This document shows positions 25,351-35,018 of a DNA stretch of 64,000 bases, piece after piece. The notes below the pieces were generated by a model. That model did not search any database, was not told the origin of the DNA, and saw nothing but the letters and a program-made list of their open reading frames with translations. Source of the DNA: Paracoccaceae bacterium (GTDB taxonomy: Bacteria > Pseudomonadota > Alphaproteobacteria > Rhodobacterales > Rhodobacteraceae); contig CANBRQ010000002.1 in NCBI GenBank assembly GCA_947371955.1, positions 1 to 64,000 on the forward strand. Reading direction: 5' to 3'. Numbering within the stretch: position 1 is the stretch's first letter; each line of letters opens with the position of its first letter. Position numbers and translations under genes: made by a program.

Positions 25351-25728
25351 ATGACGGAAACCTTGCCGCCCTTGCTGGAGCGTACGGCCGCCATTCTAGC
25401 GGACAGCGCCCATTTGCTGCTGCAGATAGAAGACAGCATCGCCCCGCTCCTCGGCAAAGCGCCGCACAGCGGGGATACCATGGTCTCGGCGGCAAGCTTT
25501 CGGGACAATATTATATCGCTGCAAAAAATCGACCTACTGAGCCAAACTCTGGAGGATCTGTCGTTCTGGCTGGAAGATCTTGCCACCGAAACGCGGCGTC
25601 TGCCCGGTGGGTCAATCTCTGCCGAGACTGCCATGACACGGTTGCGCCTAGCCGACCTGCGCCAACGGCTGCAAGGGCAGCCGGCACTGTCCCAGAGCGA
25701 ACCGCGCCCCGAGCCTGTGCTTTTCTGA
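25351..25728 (+). CDS. Small helical protein of the chemotaxis cluster
   Basis: This 125-residue protein is predicted to be mostly alpha-helical: LLERTAAILADSAHLLLQIEDS (about residues 8-29) and the amphipathic stretch NIISLQKIDLLSQTLEDLSF (about 52-71). It has no signal peptide or membrane segment. I do not recognise the family. The Gln/Asp/Leu-rich helix recalls four-helix phosphatase or adaptor proteins, but no CheZ motif is certain. GGGGG precedes the ATG. It is 12 bases after the second cheY and is followed by a hairpin, so it is probably the last gene of the first che transcript. Confidence 0.65.
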   Translation: MTETLPPLLERTAAILADSAHLLLQIEDSIAPLLGKAPHSGDTMVSAASFRDNIISLQKIDLLSQTLEDLSFWLEDLATETRRLPGGSISAETAMTRLRLADLRQRLQGQPALSQSEPRPEPVLF

Positions 25729-25747
25729 AGTGCCTCCGCCAAAAGCT

Positions 25748-25780
25748 CTGGCGGCCCGTCAGGGCCCAACATGCCGCCAG
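25748..25780 (+). terminator. Hairpin between the che core genes and mcp
   Basis: CTGGCGGC (25748-25755) and GCCGCCAG (25773-25780) pair across 17 bases, 20 bases after the small helical-protein gene. TGAGCTGTTAAACC follows with no real U-run. It may attenuate rather than stop transcription into mcp. Confidence 0.5.
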
Positions 25781-25878
25781 ATCCTGAGCTGTTAAACCGG
25801 CCTTAAATGCCTGCCCGTAAGATGCCCGCGACGAACGTGGCATCGACCCGGAAAAGGGGTCGAACCCAGAGGGACAAC

Positions 25879-28260
25879 ATGTTGAATTTCGCATCTATTC
25901 CGCTGAAGGCCAAGCTGCCTGCGATCATCGTCGGGATCGGCCTACTGGTCGCCGTGATGGTCGGCTGCATCGGCTACATTCAGATTTCGAACCTGGCCGT
26001 CAAAAACCTTGAGGCGCGGGTCACGTCCCTCGGCAAGGAAGGCAAGCGGTCCGTTGAAGGGTTCTACGCGGTGCTGCAGCGCGACATGACGGATATGTCC
26101 AGTTCACCCGCCGTCGTGTCGGGCTATCGGCGACTATTGATGGGGTGGAAGTCCAACGCAACCGATCCTTCTGGCACGCTGGTCGCGGACTACATCACCA
26201 ACAATCCCAAACCGCTCGGCCATCGCAAGGACTTCGATCGACCGGATGTAAGCAATGTCTACAACCAGCAACATAGTGAGTTTCATCCGGCCTTCCGCCG
26301 CTGGACCGAATTGCACGCATATTACGACTTCTTCCTGATCGATCTTGATGGCAACGTCATATACACTGTCATGAAAGAGACCGATTTCGCCAGCAATCTG
26401 CTCACAGGGCCGGATAAGACCGGCCCTCTGGCGCAAGTTTATGCCCAGGCCAAGGCGGATACCAAGGGCGACGTCCACTATTCCGATTTTGCGCCCTACG
26501 GACCCTCCGCCGGTGCGCCGGCCGCCTTCGTCGCCCGGGCCATTCTCGACGACAAGGGGGCCGTCATAGGGGTCATGGCCATTCAAATGTCTGACGCATT
26601 GCTGAACGGAACCGTCGACAACAACAGCAACCTCGGAGAGACCGGAGAACTGCTCATCCTGTCCGCTGATGGGCGCGCCCGCACCGCCTCGCGCTTTCCG
26701 TCAGGCTTCCGGATTCTTGATTCCCTCCCGGTTCTGGGCGGGTTGCTTTCCAAGGACCCCAGTGAACTCGCCATCCATCACAACGTGAAACTCAGCGATG
26801 GCAATATGGGCACAGCCTTGACCACGCGTCTTGATCTGCCTGGGCTGGATTGGCACGCAGTTGTCGAGATTGACGACAGTGAGGCCTATGCGCCGGTGAT
26901 GGCCGCCGTGCAGCTTCTGATGATCGGCACGCTGGTTGCGTCCGTCGTCGCGGCACTCTTGGGCGTCTGGATTGCGCGCGGCGTGATCAAGCCAATCGTG
27001 CGTGTATCCGGGGCGATCCGAACCATCGCTGAGGGTGATCTGAGGGCAATCATCGTCGATGCGGACCGCAACGACGAAGTGGGCGATATTGGCAAATCGC
27101 TCGACGCCCTGCGGGAGAAGCTGGGTCTGTCAGCCGGGCTGGAGCAAGAGCGTCATCAGGCCTCTGACGCCCAGCGCAACATTGTGGACGCCCTGACCGT
27201 CGGATTGCGGGAATTGTCCTCAGGGAATCTGACACAATCGATCCAAGCGGAGTTCGGCGATCACGAAACTCTGCGCCAAGACTTCAACGAAACAGTGGAG
27301 CGTTTGTCAGAGACGATCTCGATGGTGGTCGAGACGTCCGAAAGCATCCGCTCGCGTGCCCGCGAAATCAGTCAGTCGTCCGAAGACCTGTCGACGCGAA
27401 CCGAAACCCAGGCCGCCACGCTGGAGGAAACCGCTGCGGCACTGGATGAATTAACGGCTTCGATTCGCTCTGCCGCCGAAGGGGCGAAGGAGGTGGAGGG
27501 TATTGTGCGGTCCGCACGGAACGAGGCCGAGGAAAGCGGAAAGGTTGTTCAGGGCGCCGTCAGTGCCATGACCGAGATTGAACGGTCGTCGGACCAGATC
27601 TCGCAAATCATCGGAGTCATTGACGACATCGCCTTCCAGACCAATCTTCTCGCATTGAACGCCGGGGTGGAGGCAGCGAGAGCCGGCGATGCAGGCAAGG
27701 GCTTTGCGGTCGTGGCTTCTGAAGTGCGGGCTCTGGCCCAGAGGTCCTCGGCGGCTGCAAAGGAAATCAAGGCGCTGATCAGTGCCTCGACCCAGCACGT
27801 CGGGCGCGGTGTGGAACAGGTTGGCCGGGCAGGCGATGCGCTTGCCAATATTGTCAATCGGGTCGGGCATATCTCGACTCTGGTGTCGAACATCGCGGCA
27901 GCGGCGACCGAACAATCCACCGGACTGGCCGAAATCAACGTCGGGGTAGCCCAACTGGATCAAGTCACCCAGCAAAACGCCGCGATGGTCGAGGAATCCA
28001 CGGCGGCGAGCCAGTCGCTCAGCCAGGAAGCCGCCGGCCTGTCGGAACTGGTGGCGCAGTTCAAGTTGCGCAAGTTCACCTCGGGCAATGCCGCTCACGC
28101 CAGCCGACCCGTGGTCCACCCCCCTGCCAAGCGACGGCCGAAGCGCGAATCCGACATGCCATCGGAAGCCAGGGCCACTCCCAGCCGGGAGGTCATGCAA
28201 GATGTACCGCCCCCGCGGGCACAGGCCACCACGGCCAAGGGAAAATGGCAGGACTACTGA
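25879..28260 (+). CDS. Methyl-accepting chemotaxis protein with periplasmic sensor domain
   Basis: This 793-residue transmembrane chemoreceptor has TM1 about residues 13-35 ([21 protein letters not shown]), a large periplasmic dCache-like ligand domain (36-338), TM2 about 341-366, a HAMP domain ([20 protein letters not shown]), a second HAMP-like region, and the cytoplasmic hairpin with the highly conserved tip [20 protein letters not shown] (about residues 583-602). The protein ends KWQDY, resembling the CheR/CheB-tethering pentapeptide of some receptors. The ligand is unknown. The ATG at 25879 has GAGGGA upstream. It lies inside the che cluster, directly before cheB. Confidence 0.93.
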   Translation: MLNFASIPLKAKLPAIIVGIGLLVAVMVGCIGYIQISNLAVKNLEARVTSLGKEGKRSVEGFYAVLQRDMTDMSSSPAVVSGYRRLLMGWKSNATDPSGTLVADYITNNPKPLGHRKDFDRPDVSNVYNQQHSEFHPAFRRWTELHAYYDFFLIDLDGNVIYTVMKETDFASNLLTGPDKTGPLAQVYAQAKADTKGDVHYSDFAPYGPSAGAPAAFVARAILDDKGAVIGVMAIQMSDALLNGTVDNNSNLGETGELLILSADGRARTASRFPSGFRILDSLPVLGGLLSKDPSELAIHHNVKLSDGNMGTALTTRLDLPGLDWHAVVEIDDSEAYAPVMAAVQLLMIGTLVASVVAALLGVWIARGVIKPIVRVSGAIRTIAEGDLRAIIVDADRNDEVGDIGKSLDALREKLGLSAGLEQERHQASDAQRNIVDALTVGLRELSSGNLTQSIQAEFGDHETLRQDFNETVERLSETISMVVETSESIRSRAREISQSSEDLSTRTETQAATLEETAAALDELTASIRSAAEGAKEVEGIVRSARNEAEESGKVVQGAVSAMTEIERSSDQISQIIGVIDDIAFQTNLLALNAGVEAARAGDAGKGFAVVASEVRALAQRSSAAAKEIKALISASTQHVGRGVEQVGRAGDALANIVNRVGHISTLVSNIAAAATEQSTGLAEINVGVAQLDQVTQQNAAMVEESTAASQSLSQEAAGLSELVAQFKLRKFTSGNAAHASRPVVHPPAKRRPKRESDMPSEARATPSREVMQDVPPPRAQATTAKGKWQDY

Positions 28261-28317
28261 CCTAATTGATTCTTGCTGGGCCGCAAGGCTCTCTATGCCC
28301 CTCAACAGGAGAAAGCT

Positions 28318-29349
28318 GTGCCAGACATCACGGTCATTGTCGCCGGTGGAAATCCCGCAATGCGGATCAAGCTGGTCAGGGCGCTCGATGCGGCTCCAGG
28401 GTTTAAAGTGATCAGTCAGGCCTCGGATCTGCCAGCAACCTACACCTCTGCCGAAGCGATGGAGCCGGACGTAGTCCTGGTCTCACGCGAACTGACCTTG
28501 CTGCCCGAGTTCAGCCTGATGCGGTCGTTGTTTCGTGCCTTGGAAGCGCGCTGGATTCCCGTGGTCCATCAAGGATTGCTCGGCGCGGCACCGCAAGCGG
28601 CGGCAACAGCGGAAACGGCGGGGGATTTTCCCGCCGTTGACACCGCGCAGTCCGGCGATGTCATCCGTGCTCAAATTTCGGCCGCAATGCGGCAAACGCT
28701 GGCCCGCAAGCCAACAGTTGTTGCGGCCCCGATCCGGACTCCGGTTTCGCTGAAATCCGGCAAGCTGATCCTGCTCGGCGCCTCAACCGGGGGTGTGGAT
28801 GCGTTGCTGGCTGTCTTGTCTGCGATGCCGGCCGATTGCCCGCCGATTGCGGTGGTGCAGCACACCGGGCAGGGGTTCAGCGAAAGTCTGATCCGCCTGC
28901 TGGATCGCCGCTGCGCCGTAACGGTCGAAGCGGCTCAGGACGGGATGGAACTGCGGCCTGGACGCGTTTGTGTGGCTGCCGGTTGCCCGGGTCACATCCG
29001 GTTGAAGTCGAACAAGCCATACCGGATCACCGTGGAACCAGGGCCGCTGATTTCAGGCCATCTGCCTTCGGTCGACGCGCTGTTCCGTTCTGCCGTGTCG
29101 TCGGGCGCGAATGTGGTAGCGGCGCTTTTGACCGGGATGGGACGCGATGGAGCGGAGGGGCTGCTCGCCCTGCGCAACGCGGGGGCGGCGACCATCGGTC
29201 AGGACGAAAGTTCCAGCGTTGTCTACGGCATGCCCCGCGCAGCCTGGGAGTTGGGTGCGGTACGGCAACAATTGCCCTTGGGTGAAATTGCGGGGGCCAT
29301 CTTGAGGGCCTGCGCGCAGGGTTCGGAAGAAGGAAGGGTGGCATCGTGA
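28318..29349 (+). CDS. cheB: CheB receptor methylesterase with degenerate receiver
   Basis: CheB removes methyl groups from receptors and deamidates glutamines. The catalytic domain (about residues 145-340) is intact: Ser156 (GASTGG), His182 (VVQHTGQGFS) and Asp277 (LLTGMGRDGAEG). The N-terminal 1-105 follows the receiver pattern, but the acidic pair is replaced (IVAGGNPAMR) and the phospho-acceptor position reads VLVSREL with Ser56, so phosphorylation control is probably lost. The start is GTG at 28318, with AGGAGAA upstream. It couples to cheD by a GTGA overlap. Length (343) is normal. Confidence 0.92.
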   Translation: MPDITVIVAGGNPAMRIKLVRALDAAPGFKVISQASDLPATYTSAEAMEPDVVLVSRELTLLPEFSLMRSLFRALEARWIPVVHQGLLGAAPQAAATAETAGDFPAVDTAQSGDVIRAQISAAMRQTLARKPTVVAAPIRTPVSLKSGKLILLGASTGGVDALLAVLSAMPADCPPIAVVQHTGQGFSESLIRLLDRRCAVTVEAAQDGMELRPGRVCVAAGCPGHIRLKSNKPYRITVEPGPLISGHLPSVDALFRSAVSSGANVVAALLTGMGRDGAEGLLALRNAGAATIGQDESSSVVYGMPRAAWELGAVRQQLPLGEIAGAILRACAQGSEEGRVAS

Positions 29350-29879
29350 CCGTAATCACTGAAGCAAAACTGGTCTACGTGGTGCAAGGCACCTATTACG
29401 TCTCGGCGCATCCTGAAGTGACAATGTCGACGGTCCTAGGCTCTTGCATATCCGTCTGCCTCTTTGACCCGGTGGCCGCGATCGGCGGCATGAACCACTT
29501 CCTGTTGCCCGCCGGACGAGGAACCGAATCGGGCCACATCCGGTTTGGCGTCAATGCCATGGAAAAGCTGATCAACGAGTTGCTGAAATCGGGCGCAAGC
29601 AAGGCACGGCTGCAGGCCAAGCTGTTCGGCGGCGCACGAATGTCGGCGACGCTGACCGACATCGGGCGGCAGAATGCGGCCTTCGCCCACAGCTTTCTGT
29701 CCAATGAAGGGATTCCCAACGCGTCTGAAAGCGTGGGTGGCACTTTGGCCAGGCGGGTCATCTTCCGGCCGACGACGGGTCAGGTCAAGCTGCTGTTCGT
29801 GCAAAACGACGAGGTTGAACTCAATGAGTTGCCGCCGCCGCGTCCGCAACCGCAACCGGGTTCCGTCGTCATGTTCTAG
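29346..29879 (+). CDS. cheD: CheD chemoreceptor glutamine deamidase
   Basis: This 177-residue enzyme deamidates receptor glutamines to glutamates. The catalytic Cys lies in STVLGSCISVCLFD and the catalytic His in GGMNHFLLP; the FGGARM segment is also conserved. The start is GTG, overlapping the cheB stop. The C-terminus is Pro-rich (ELPPPRPQPQPG). It is the last gene of the che cluster. With cheR, cheB and cheD present, a complete adaptation system is encoded here. Confidence 0.94.
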   Translation: MTVITEAKLVYVVQGTYYVSAHPEVTMSTVLGSCISVCLFDPVAAIGGMNHFLLPAGRGTESGHIRFGVNAMEKLINELLKSGASKARLQAKLFGGARMSATLTDIGRQNAAFAHSFLSNEGIPNASESVGGTLARRVIFRPTTGQVKLLFVQNDEVELNELPPPRPQPQPGSVVMF

Positions 29880-29946
29880 TCCGCAAAGGCTTGCGTCCGG
29901 ACGCCGCGCTTGCGACCTTGGCCGGGCAACCCTTGCGGAGAAGCCC

Positions 29947-31005
29947 ATGCGTACCCTGGATGTCGAAACCCCGGCGGTTCTGGTCGATCTTGACGTGGTC
30001 GAAGCCAATATCCTGCGCGCCCAGCGCCTGTTTGACGGTTTGGGCAAGGGATTTCGCCCCCATATCAAGACCCACAAGATCCCCTACCTCGCCCGCTTGC
30101 AGATGCAGGCCGGGGCAGTGGGGATTGCCTGCCAGAAAATCTCGGAGACCGAGGTTTTTGCGGCGGACGACTTCGGCGACGTCCTTTTGTGCTACAACCT
30201 GCTGTCGGCTGAAAAGATCGCCCGGGCACGGGTTCTGGCAGAGCTTGGGCAGATCACAGTTGTGGCAGATAATGCCGATGTGGTGGCCGCCTTGTCGGCA
30301 GGCATGGCGGGGTCCACGGCGCAGCTGCGGGTTCTGGTTGAATGTGACACCGGCATGGGCCGCTGCGGCGTGCAAAGCCCCGAGGCGGCCCGGGATCTGG
30401 CGCGGCTGATTGCCAATTCGAAGGGCCTGCGGTTCGGCGGGCTGATGACCTATCCGAAACCCGATGACGAGTTGCAGGTCCAGGCATTCCTGTCCGCTGC
30501 CCGCGACCTCTGTGCGCCAGATGTGGGCCCTTGCGACATCATTTCCAGCGGCGGGACGCCATCGCTCGACAAAGCGGCATTGGCGCCGTGCATCACGGAA
30601 TATCGTGCTGGGACCTATATTTACAACGACCGCTCCCTGATCGCGCGCGGTGCCTGTGCCGTGTCCGACTGTGCGTTGACCGTGCTGACCACGGTTGTCA
30701 GCCGGCCGACACCGGACCGGGCGATCTTGGACGCCGGGTCCAAGACGCTGACCTCTGACCTGTTCGGCCTGCAGGGATACGGCATGTTGCGGGACTATCC
30801 CGAAGCGCAGATTGCCGGCCTCAGCGAAGAGCATGGCACTGTCGACCTGCGCCCATCCCTGCGCCGGCCCAAGATCGGTGAGAAGGTGCACGTCATCCCG
30901 AACCATTGCTGCCCAGTCAGCAATCTGACGGATAGGGTGATATTCCATCGCCGTGGTGAGGTCATCCGCGCCGAGGACGTGGCGGCACGGGGTTGTGTGA
31001 CCTGA
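29947..31005 (+). CDS. D-serine dehydratase / D-threonine aldolase family PLP enzyme
   Basis: This 352-residue fold-III (alanine-racemase-like) PLP enzyme acts on D-amino acids. The Schiff-base lysine is Lys41 in RPHIKTHKIP. The C-terminal metal site reads PNHCCPVSN (His320, Cys322), i.e. His-x-Cys as in D-serine dehydratases, whereas D-threonine aldolases have His-x-Asp (both from memory). I therefore lean toward D-serine dehydratase (D-serine to pyruvate and ammonia) or D-hydroxyaspartate-type activity. The ATG at 29947 is behind CGGAGAAG. It is 67 bases after cheD, and no link with chemotaxis is implied. Confidence 0.85.
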   Translation: MRTLDVETPAVLVDLDVVEANILRAQRLFDGLGKGFRPHIKTHKIPYLARLQMQAGAVGIACQKISETEVFAADDFGDVLLCYNLLSAEKIARARVLAELGQITVVADNADVVAALSAGMAGSTAQLRVLVECDTGMGRCGVQSPEAARDLARLIANSKGLRFGGLMTYPKPDDELQVQAFLSAARDLCAPDVGPCDIISSGGTPSLDKAALAPCITEYRAGTYIYNDRSLIARGACAVSDCALTVLTTVVSRPTPDRAILDAGSKTLTSDLFGLQGYGMLRDYPEAQIAGLSEEHGTVDLRPSLRRPKIGEKVHVIPNHCCPVSNLTDRVIFHRRGEVIRAEDVAARGCVT

Positions 31006-31068
31006 CGCAGCATCCATATTGCCTTGCCCGCCGTATTCCCCTTTGATCGGCGAAAACAGGGGATCTTC

Positions 31069-31992
31069 ATGACGCTTATCTACGCCCATCCCAGTGCCAG
31101 CCGCCACCGCACACCGCCCGGCCACCCCGAGCGGGCGGACAGGGTGCAGGCGGTGGAGCGGGGGCTGGAAGGCTTGGCGGTAACGCACCGCGCCGCCCCG
31201 CTGGCCGACGAGGCCGAGCTTCTGCGCTGTCATCCGCAGGGCTATATCGACAGGATCAAAGCGGCGGAACCTGCGACGGGCACCATACAACTTGACCCCG
31301 ATACATGGATGTCAGCGGGGTCCTACGAGGCCGCTTCGCGCGCGGTCGGAGGCGCTTGTGCCGCGGTGGATGCCGTTCTGGCTGGTGACGCGAAGAACGC
31401 CTTCGTTCTGGCCCGCCCACCCGGCCACCATGCGGAAACCGCCACGCCGATGGGATTTTGTCTGTTCGGCACGGTCGCCATTGCGGCAAAGCGCGCCCTG
31501 GATCACCACGGGCTGACCCGCGTCGCGGTCGTGGATTTCGACGTCCACCACGGCAACGGCACCCAGGACCTGCTGTGGAACGAACCCCGGGCGCTTTTCG
31601 TCACCAGCCAGCAGATGCCGCTTTGGCCGGGCACCGGCGACCGCAGTGAAACGGGTACGCATGACCAGATCCTCAACCTGCAGCTTGCGCCCCATTCCGA
31701 CGGCAAGGTGATGCGTGCCGCTTATGAGGCCGAGGTTTTCCCGGCACTGGAGGCTTGGAAACCCGAACTCATCCTGATCTCTGCCGGATTTGACGCCCAT
31801 GCCGATGATCCTTTGGCGCAATTGAACTGGCTGGAGGATGATTTTGCCTGGCTGACCCACCGCCTCTGCGACCTCGCAGACAGACACGCCTTGGGCCGGG
31901 TGGTATCCTGTCTGGAAGGCGGCTATGATCTGGAGGCGCTGACGGCCTCGGTCGCGGCGCATGTGGGTGTCTTGCAGGAGCGTGGCCGTTGA
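31069..31992 (+). CDS. Histone-deacetylase-like amidohydrolase
   Basis: This 307-residue arginase/deacetylase-fold protein of the bacterial HDAC-like group (acetylpolyamine amidohydrolase relatives) is zinc dependent. Visible motifs are PPGHPERADRV, RPPGHHAE (catalytic His pair), VVDFDVHHGNGTQD (Asp and His zinc ligands), ISAGFDAHADDPL (Asp ligand) and LEGGYDL. The substrate may be acetylpolyamines or acetyl-lysine; it cannot be decided. It leads a run of overlapping genes: its stop overlaps the xseB TTG start. Confidence 0.92.
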   Translation: MTLIYAHPSASRHRTPPGHPERADRVQAVERGLEGLAVTHRAAPLADEAELLRCHPQGYIDRIKAAEPATGTIQLDPDTWMSAGSYEAASRAVGGACAAVDAVLAGDAKNAFVLARPPGHHAETATPMGFCLFGTVAIAAKRALDHHGLTRVAVVDFDVHHGNGTQDLLWNEPRALFVTSQQMPLWPGTGDRSETGTHDQILNLQLAPHSDGKVMRAAYEAEVFPALEAWKPELILISAGFDAHADDPLAQLNWLEDDFAWLTHRLCDLADRHALGRVVSCLEGGYDLEALTASVAAHVGVLQERGR

Positions 31993-32228
31993 CCGAGAAA
32001 ACCGTCGCAGAATTGACCTTTGAAGAGGCCATGGCCGAACTTGAAAAGGTCGTCACGCAGCTGGAGCGGGGCGATGTCGCGCTGGAGGCCTCCATCAAGC
32101 TTTACGAACGGGGCGCAGCTTTGAAAGCGCTGTGTGCAAGCAAGCTCAAGGATGCCGAGGAAAAGGTCGAACTGATCCGCGCTGCAGAAGGCAAGGCCAT
32201 AGGCACCACGCCGGTGGAGGGGTTGTGA
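31989..32228 (+). CDS. xseB: Exodeoxyribonuclease VII small subunit
   Basis: XseB is the 79-residue small subunit that, in several copies, joins XseA to degrade single-stranded DNA. The family pattern is clear: LTFEEAMAELEKVVTQLERG, then LEASIKLYERGAAL and CASKLKDAEEKVE, forming a helical pair. The start is TTG overlapping the preceding stop (TTGA). The stop overlaps the ispA GTG (GTGA). xseB directly before ispA and dxs is a common bacterial arrangement, which supports the call. xseA is not in the window. Confidence 0.93.
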   Translation: MTEKTVAELTFEEAMAELEKVVTQLERGDVALEASIKLYERGAALKALCASKLKDAEEKVELIRAAEGKAIGTTPVEGL

Positions 32229-33091
32229 GCTTTTCCGAAATTCTGGCTGCCGACGCCGCCGCGGTTCAGGAGCGACTAACCGCAGCCCTTGCCGACAAGG
32301 CCGACGAGCCCGTCATCCAAGCCATGCGCTACGCCTTGAACGGCGGCAAACGCCTGCGCGGTTTTCTGGTGCTGGAAAGCGCGCGCTTGCATGGCGTCGG
32401 TGACCGCGCCCTCAGCGCGGCCGCCGCCATTGAGGCGTTGCATGCCTATTCCCTGATCCACGACGACTTGCCCTGCATGGATGATGACGACCTGCGCCGC
32501 GGCCAGCCCACCGTTCACAAGAAGTGGGATGAGGCTACGGCCGTTCTCGCTGGCGATGCCCTGCAAACGCTGGCCTTCGAACTGCTGTGTGACCCCGTGC
32601 TTGGTTCGGCAGAGGTCCGGATGGGCTTGGTTCTGGGTCTGGCCAAGGCCTCTGGCGCCGAAGGCATGGTTCTGGGGCAGGCGCTGGATATGGCTGCCGA
32701 GATTGCGCCCAACCCTCTGACGCTGGACCAGATCACCCATCTGCAAGCGGGCAAGACCGGCGCTCTGATCCGGTTTTCCGCCCAAGCCGGGGCGATCATT
32801 GCGGGCGCCGACACAAGGCCGCTGAATGCCTATGCCCAAGCTCTGGGCCTCGCCTTCCAGATTGCCGATGACATTCTGGATGTGAAGGGTGATCCGGCCA
32901 AGGCTGGCAAACGGCTCGGGAAGGATGCCGAGGCCGGGAAGGCCACCTTCGTTTCCCTGCTTGGGCTGGAAGGTGCCGAGGCGCGGGCTGCCGCCCTGAT
33001 CGCCGAGGCCGAAGCCCATCTTGCCCCCTATGGCACCAAAGCTGCGACCTTGGTTGCGGCGGCGCGCTTCGTCATTTCGCGCGAAAGCTGA
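32225..33091 (+). CDS. ispA: Farnesyl (short-chain polyprenyl) diphosphate synthase
   Basis: This 288-residue trans-prenyltransferase condenses IPP with DMAPP/GPP to farnesyl diphosphate. The first aspartate-rich motif is [14 protein letters not shown] (about residues 80-93), the second is [18 protein letters not shown] marks the IPP site. Sizes and motifs match the IspA type. The start is GTG overlapping xseB. It feeds quinone and cell-wall lipid carrier (and possibly carotenoid) synthesis together with dxs, which starts seven bases downstream. Confidence 0.95.
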   Translation: MSFSEILAADAAAVQERLTAALADKADEPVIQAMRYALNGGKRLRGFLVLESARLHGVGDRALSAAAAIEALHAYSLIHDDLPCMDDDDLRRGQPTVHKKWDEATAVLAGDALQTLAFELLCDPVLGSAEVRMGLVLGLAKASGAEGMVLGQALDMAAEIAPNPLTLDQITHLQAGKTGALIRFSAQAGAIIAGADTRPLNAYAQALGLAFQIADDILDVKGDPAKAGKRLGKDAEAGKATFVSLLGLEGAEARAAALIAEAEAHLAPYGTKAATLVAAARFVISRES

Positions 33092-33098
33092 GGATTTC

Positions 33099-35018
33099 AT
33101 GCCTGACCCTACCCGTCCGCTTACCCCGACCCTCGACCGCGTCAGCATTCCCGCCGACATGAAGGCGCTGACTGACCGGGAATTGCACCTGCTGGCCAAT
33201 GAGTTGCGTGCCGAGACGATTTCCGCCGTTTCTGTCACGGGCGGCCATTTGGGCGCGGGTCTGGGCGTGGTGGAACTGACCGTCGCCCTTCACGCCGTCT
33301 TCGACACGCCGCGTGACAAGCTGATCTGGGATGTCGGCCACCAGTGCTATCCCCACAAGATCCTCACCGGCCGCCGCGACCGCATCCGCACCTTGCGGAC
33401 CGAAGGCGGACTGTCCGGCTTCACCAAGCGCAGCGAATCTCCCTATGATCCGTTCGGAGCGGCCCACAGCTCCACCTCCATCTCCGCCGCCTTGGGCTTT
33501 GCCATGGCCGCTGACCTTGGCGGCGACCCGGGCGATGCAATTGCCGTGATCGGTGACGGCTCCATGTCCGCCGGCATGGCGTTTGAGGCCTTGAACAACG
33601 CCGGCCACCTGAAAAAGCGCTTCTTCGTCATCCTGAACGACAACGAGATGTCGATTGCGCCACCGGTGGGTGCGCTGTCCTCATACCTGAGCCGCCTTTA
33701 TGCCGGGGCACCCTTTCAAGAGATCAAGCAGGCGGCAAAGGGCATGGTCAGCCTGTTGCCCGAACCTTTCCAGGAAGGTGCGCGCCGCGCGAAAGAGATG
33801 CTGAAAGGCCTGACGGTTGGCGGTACTTTGTTTGAAGAACTCGGCTTTTCCTACATCGGCCCGATTGACGGCCACGACCTTGACCAGCTTCTGCCGGTTC
33901 TGCGCACCGTGAAGGCCCGCGCCACCGGACCGATCCTGATCCATGTGATCACCAAGAAGGGCAAAGGCTACGCCCCCGCCGAGATGGCCGCCGACAAGGG
34001 CCACGCCCGCGCCAAGTTTGACGTCCTGACGGGCGTGCAGAAGAAATCCCCTTCCAACGCGCCCTCCTACACCAAGGTCTTCGCCGAAGCGCTGATCAAA
34101 GAGGCAGAGGCCGACAGCAAGATCGTCGCCATCACCGCTGCGATGCCCGATGGCACCGGCCTTGATCTCTTCGCCAATCGTTTTCCCAAGCGCATGTTCG
34201 ATGTCGGCATCGCCGAACAGCACGCCGTCACCTTCTCTGCCGGTCTGGCTGCGGGTGGCATGAAGCCCTTCTGCACCATCTACTCCACCTTCCTTCAGCG
34301 CGGCTACGATCAGGTCGTCCATGACGTCGCGATCCAGCACCTGCCCGTCCGCTTCGCCATTGACCGCGCTGGATTGGTCGGGGCCGATGGCGCGACCCAC
34401 GCTGGCGCATTCGACACCGCCTTCCTCTCCAACCTCCCGGGTTTTGTGGTGATGGCCGCCGCCGATGAGGCTGAACTCGTCCACATGGTCGCCACCGCCG
34501 CCGCCCACAACTCCGGCCCCATCGCCTTCCGCTACCCCCGTGGCGAGGGAGTCGGCGTAGAGATGCCCGCCAAAGGCATCCCCCTGGAAATCGGCAAAGG
34601 CCGCATCCTGCGCGAGGGCAAACGCGTCGCCCTCCTCTCCTTCGGCACCCACCTGTCCGAGGTGCTGAAAGCCGCCGAGGCCCTCACAACTCGCGGCCTG
34701 CCCCCCACGGTGGCCGACGCCCGCTTCGCCAAACCCCTCGACCGCGACCTGATCCTGCACCTCGCCCGCACGCACGAGGCGCTGATCACCATCGAAGAGG
34801 GCGCCATCGGCGGCTTCGCCAGCCACGTGGCACATCTGCTGGCCGAGGAGGGCATCTTCGACAAGGGCCTGAAATTCCGCAGCATGGTCCTGCCCGACAC
34901 CTTCATCGACCAGGCCTCGCCCGAAGCGATGTACCGCGTGGCGGGGATGGAAGCCCCGCAGATCGAGGCGAAGGTGCTGGAAACCTTGGGCGTTGCGGTG
35001 GTGGGACGAAGGGCTTGA
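33099..35018 (+). CDS. dxs: 1-deoxy-D-xylulose-5-phosphate synthase
   Basis: Dxs is the thiamine-diphosphate enzyme condensing pyruvate and glyceraldehyde-3-phosphate, the first step of the MEP isoprenoid pathway. The 639 residues show the transketolase-like order: [16 protein letters not shown], the ThDP motif [18 protein letters not shown], the second domain with [21 protein letters not shown] (catalytic Glu), [18 protein letters not shown] and a C-terminal domain ([11 protein letters not shown]). Length is normal. The ATG is behind GAGGA. The stop overlaps the TTG of the DUF2478 gene. Confidence 0.97.
   Translation: MPDPTRPLTPTLDRVSIPADMKALTDRELHLLANELRAETISAVSVTGGHLGAGLGVVELTVALHAVFDTPRDKLIWDVGHQCYPHKILTGRRDRIRTLRTEGGLSGFTKRSESPYDPFGAAHSSTSISAALGFAMAADLGGDPGDAIAVIGDGSMSAGMAFEALNNAGHLKKRFFVILNDNEMSIAPPVGALSSYLSRLYAGAPFQEIKQAAKGMVSLLPEPFQEGARRAKEMLKGLTVGGTLFEELGFSYIGPIDGHDLDQLLPVLRTVKARATGPILIHVITKKGKGYAPAEMAADKGHARAKFDVLTGVQKKSPSNAPSYTKVFAEALIKEAEADSKIVAITAAMPDGTGLDLFANRFPKRMFDVGIAEQHAVTFSAGLAAGGMKPFCTIYSTFLQRGYDQVVHDVAIQHLPVRFAIDRAGLVGADGATHAGAFDTAFLSNLPGFVVMAAADEAELVHMVATAAAHNSGPIAFRYPRGEGVGVEMPAKGIPLEIGKGRILREGKRVALLSFGTHLSEVLKAAEALTTRGLPPTVADARFAKPLDRDLILHLARTHEALITIEEGAIGGFASHVAHLLAEEGIFDKGLKFRSMVLPDTFIDQASPEAMYRVAGMEAPQIEAKVLETLGVAVVGRRA

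Noticed and set aside
30000-31005. Horizontal-transfer island around the D-serine dehydratase-like gene
   Set aside because: Codon use and GC look like the neighbours; no integrase, tRNA or flanking direct repeats were seen.
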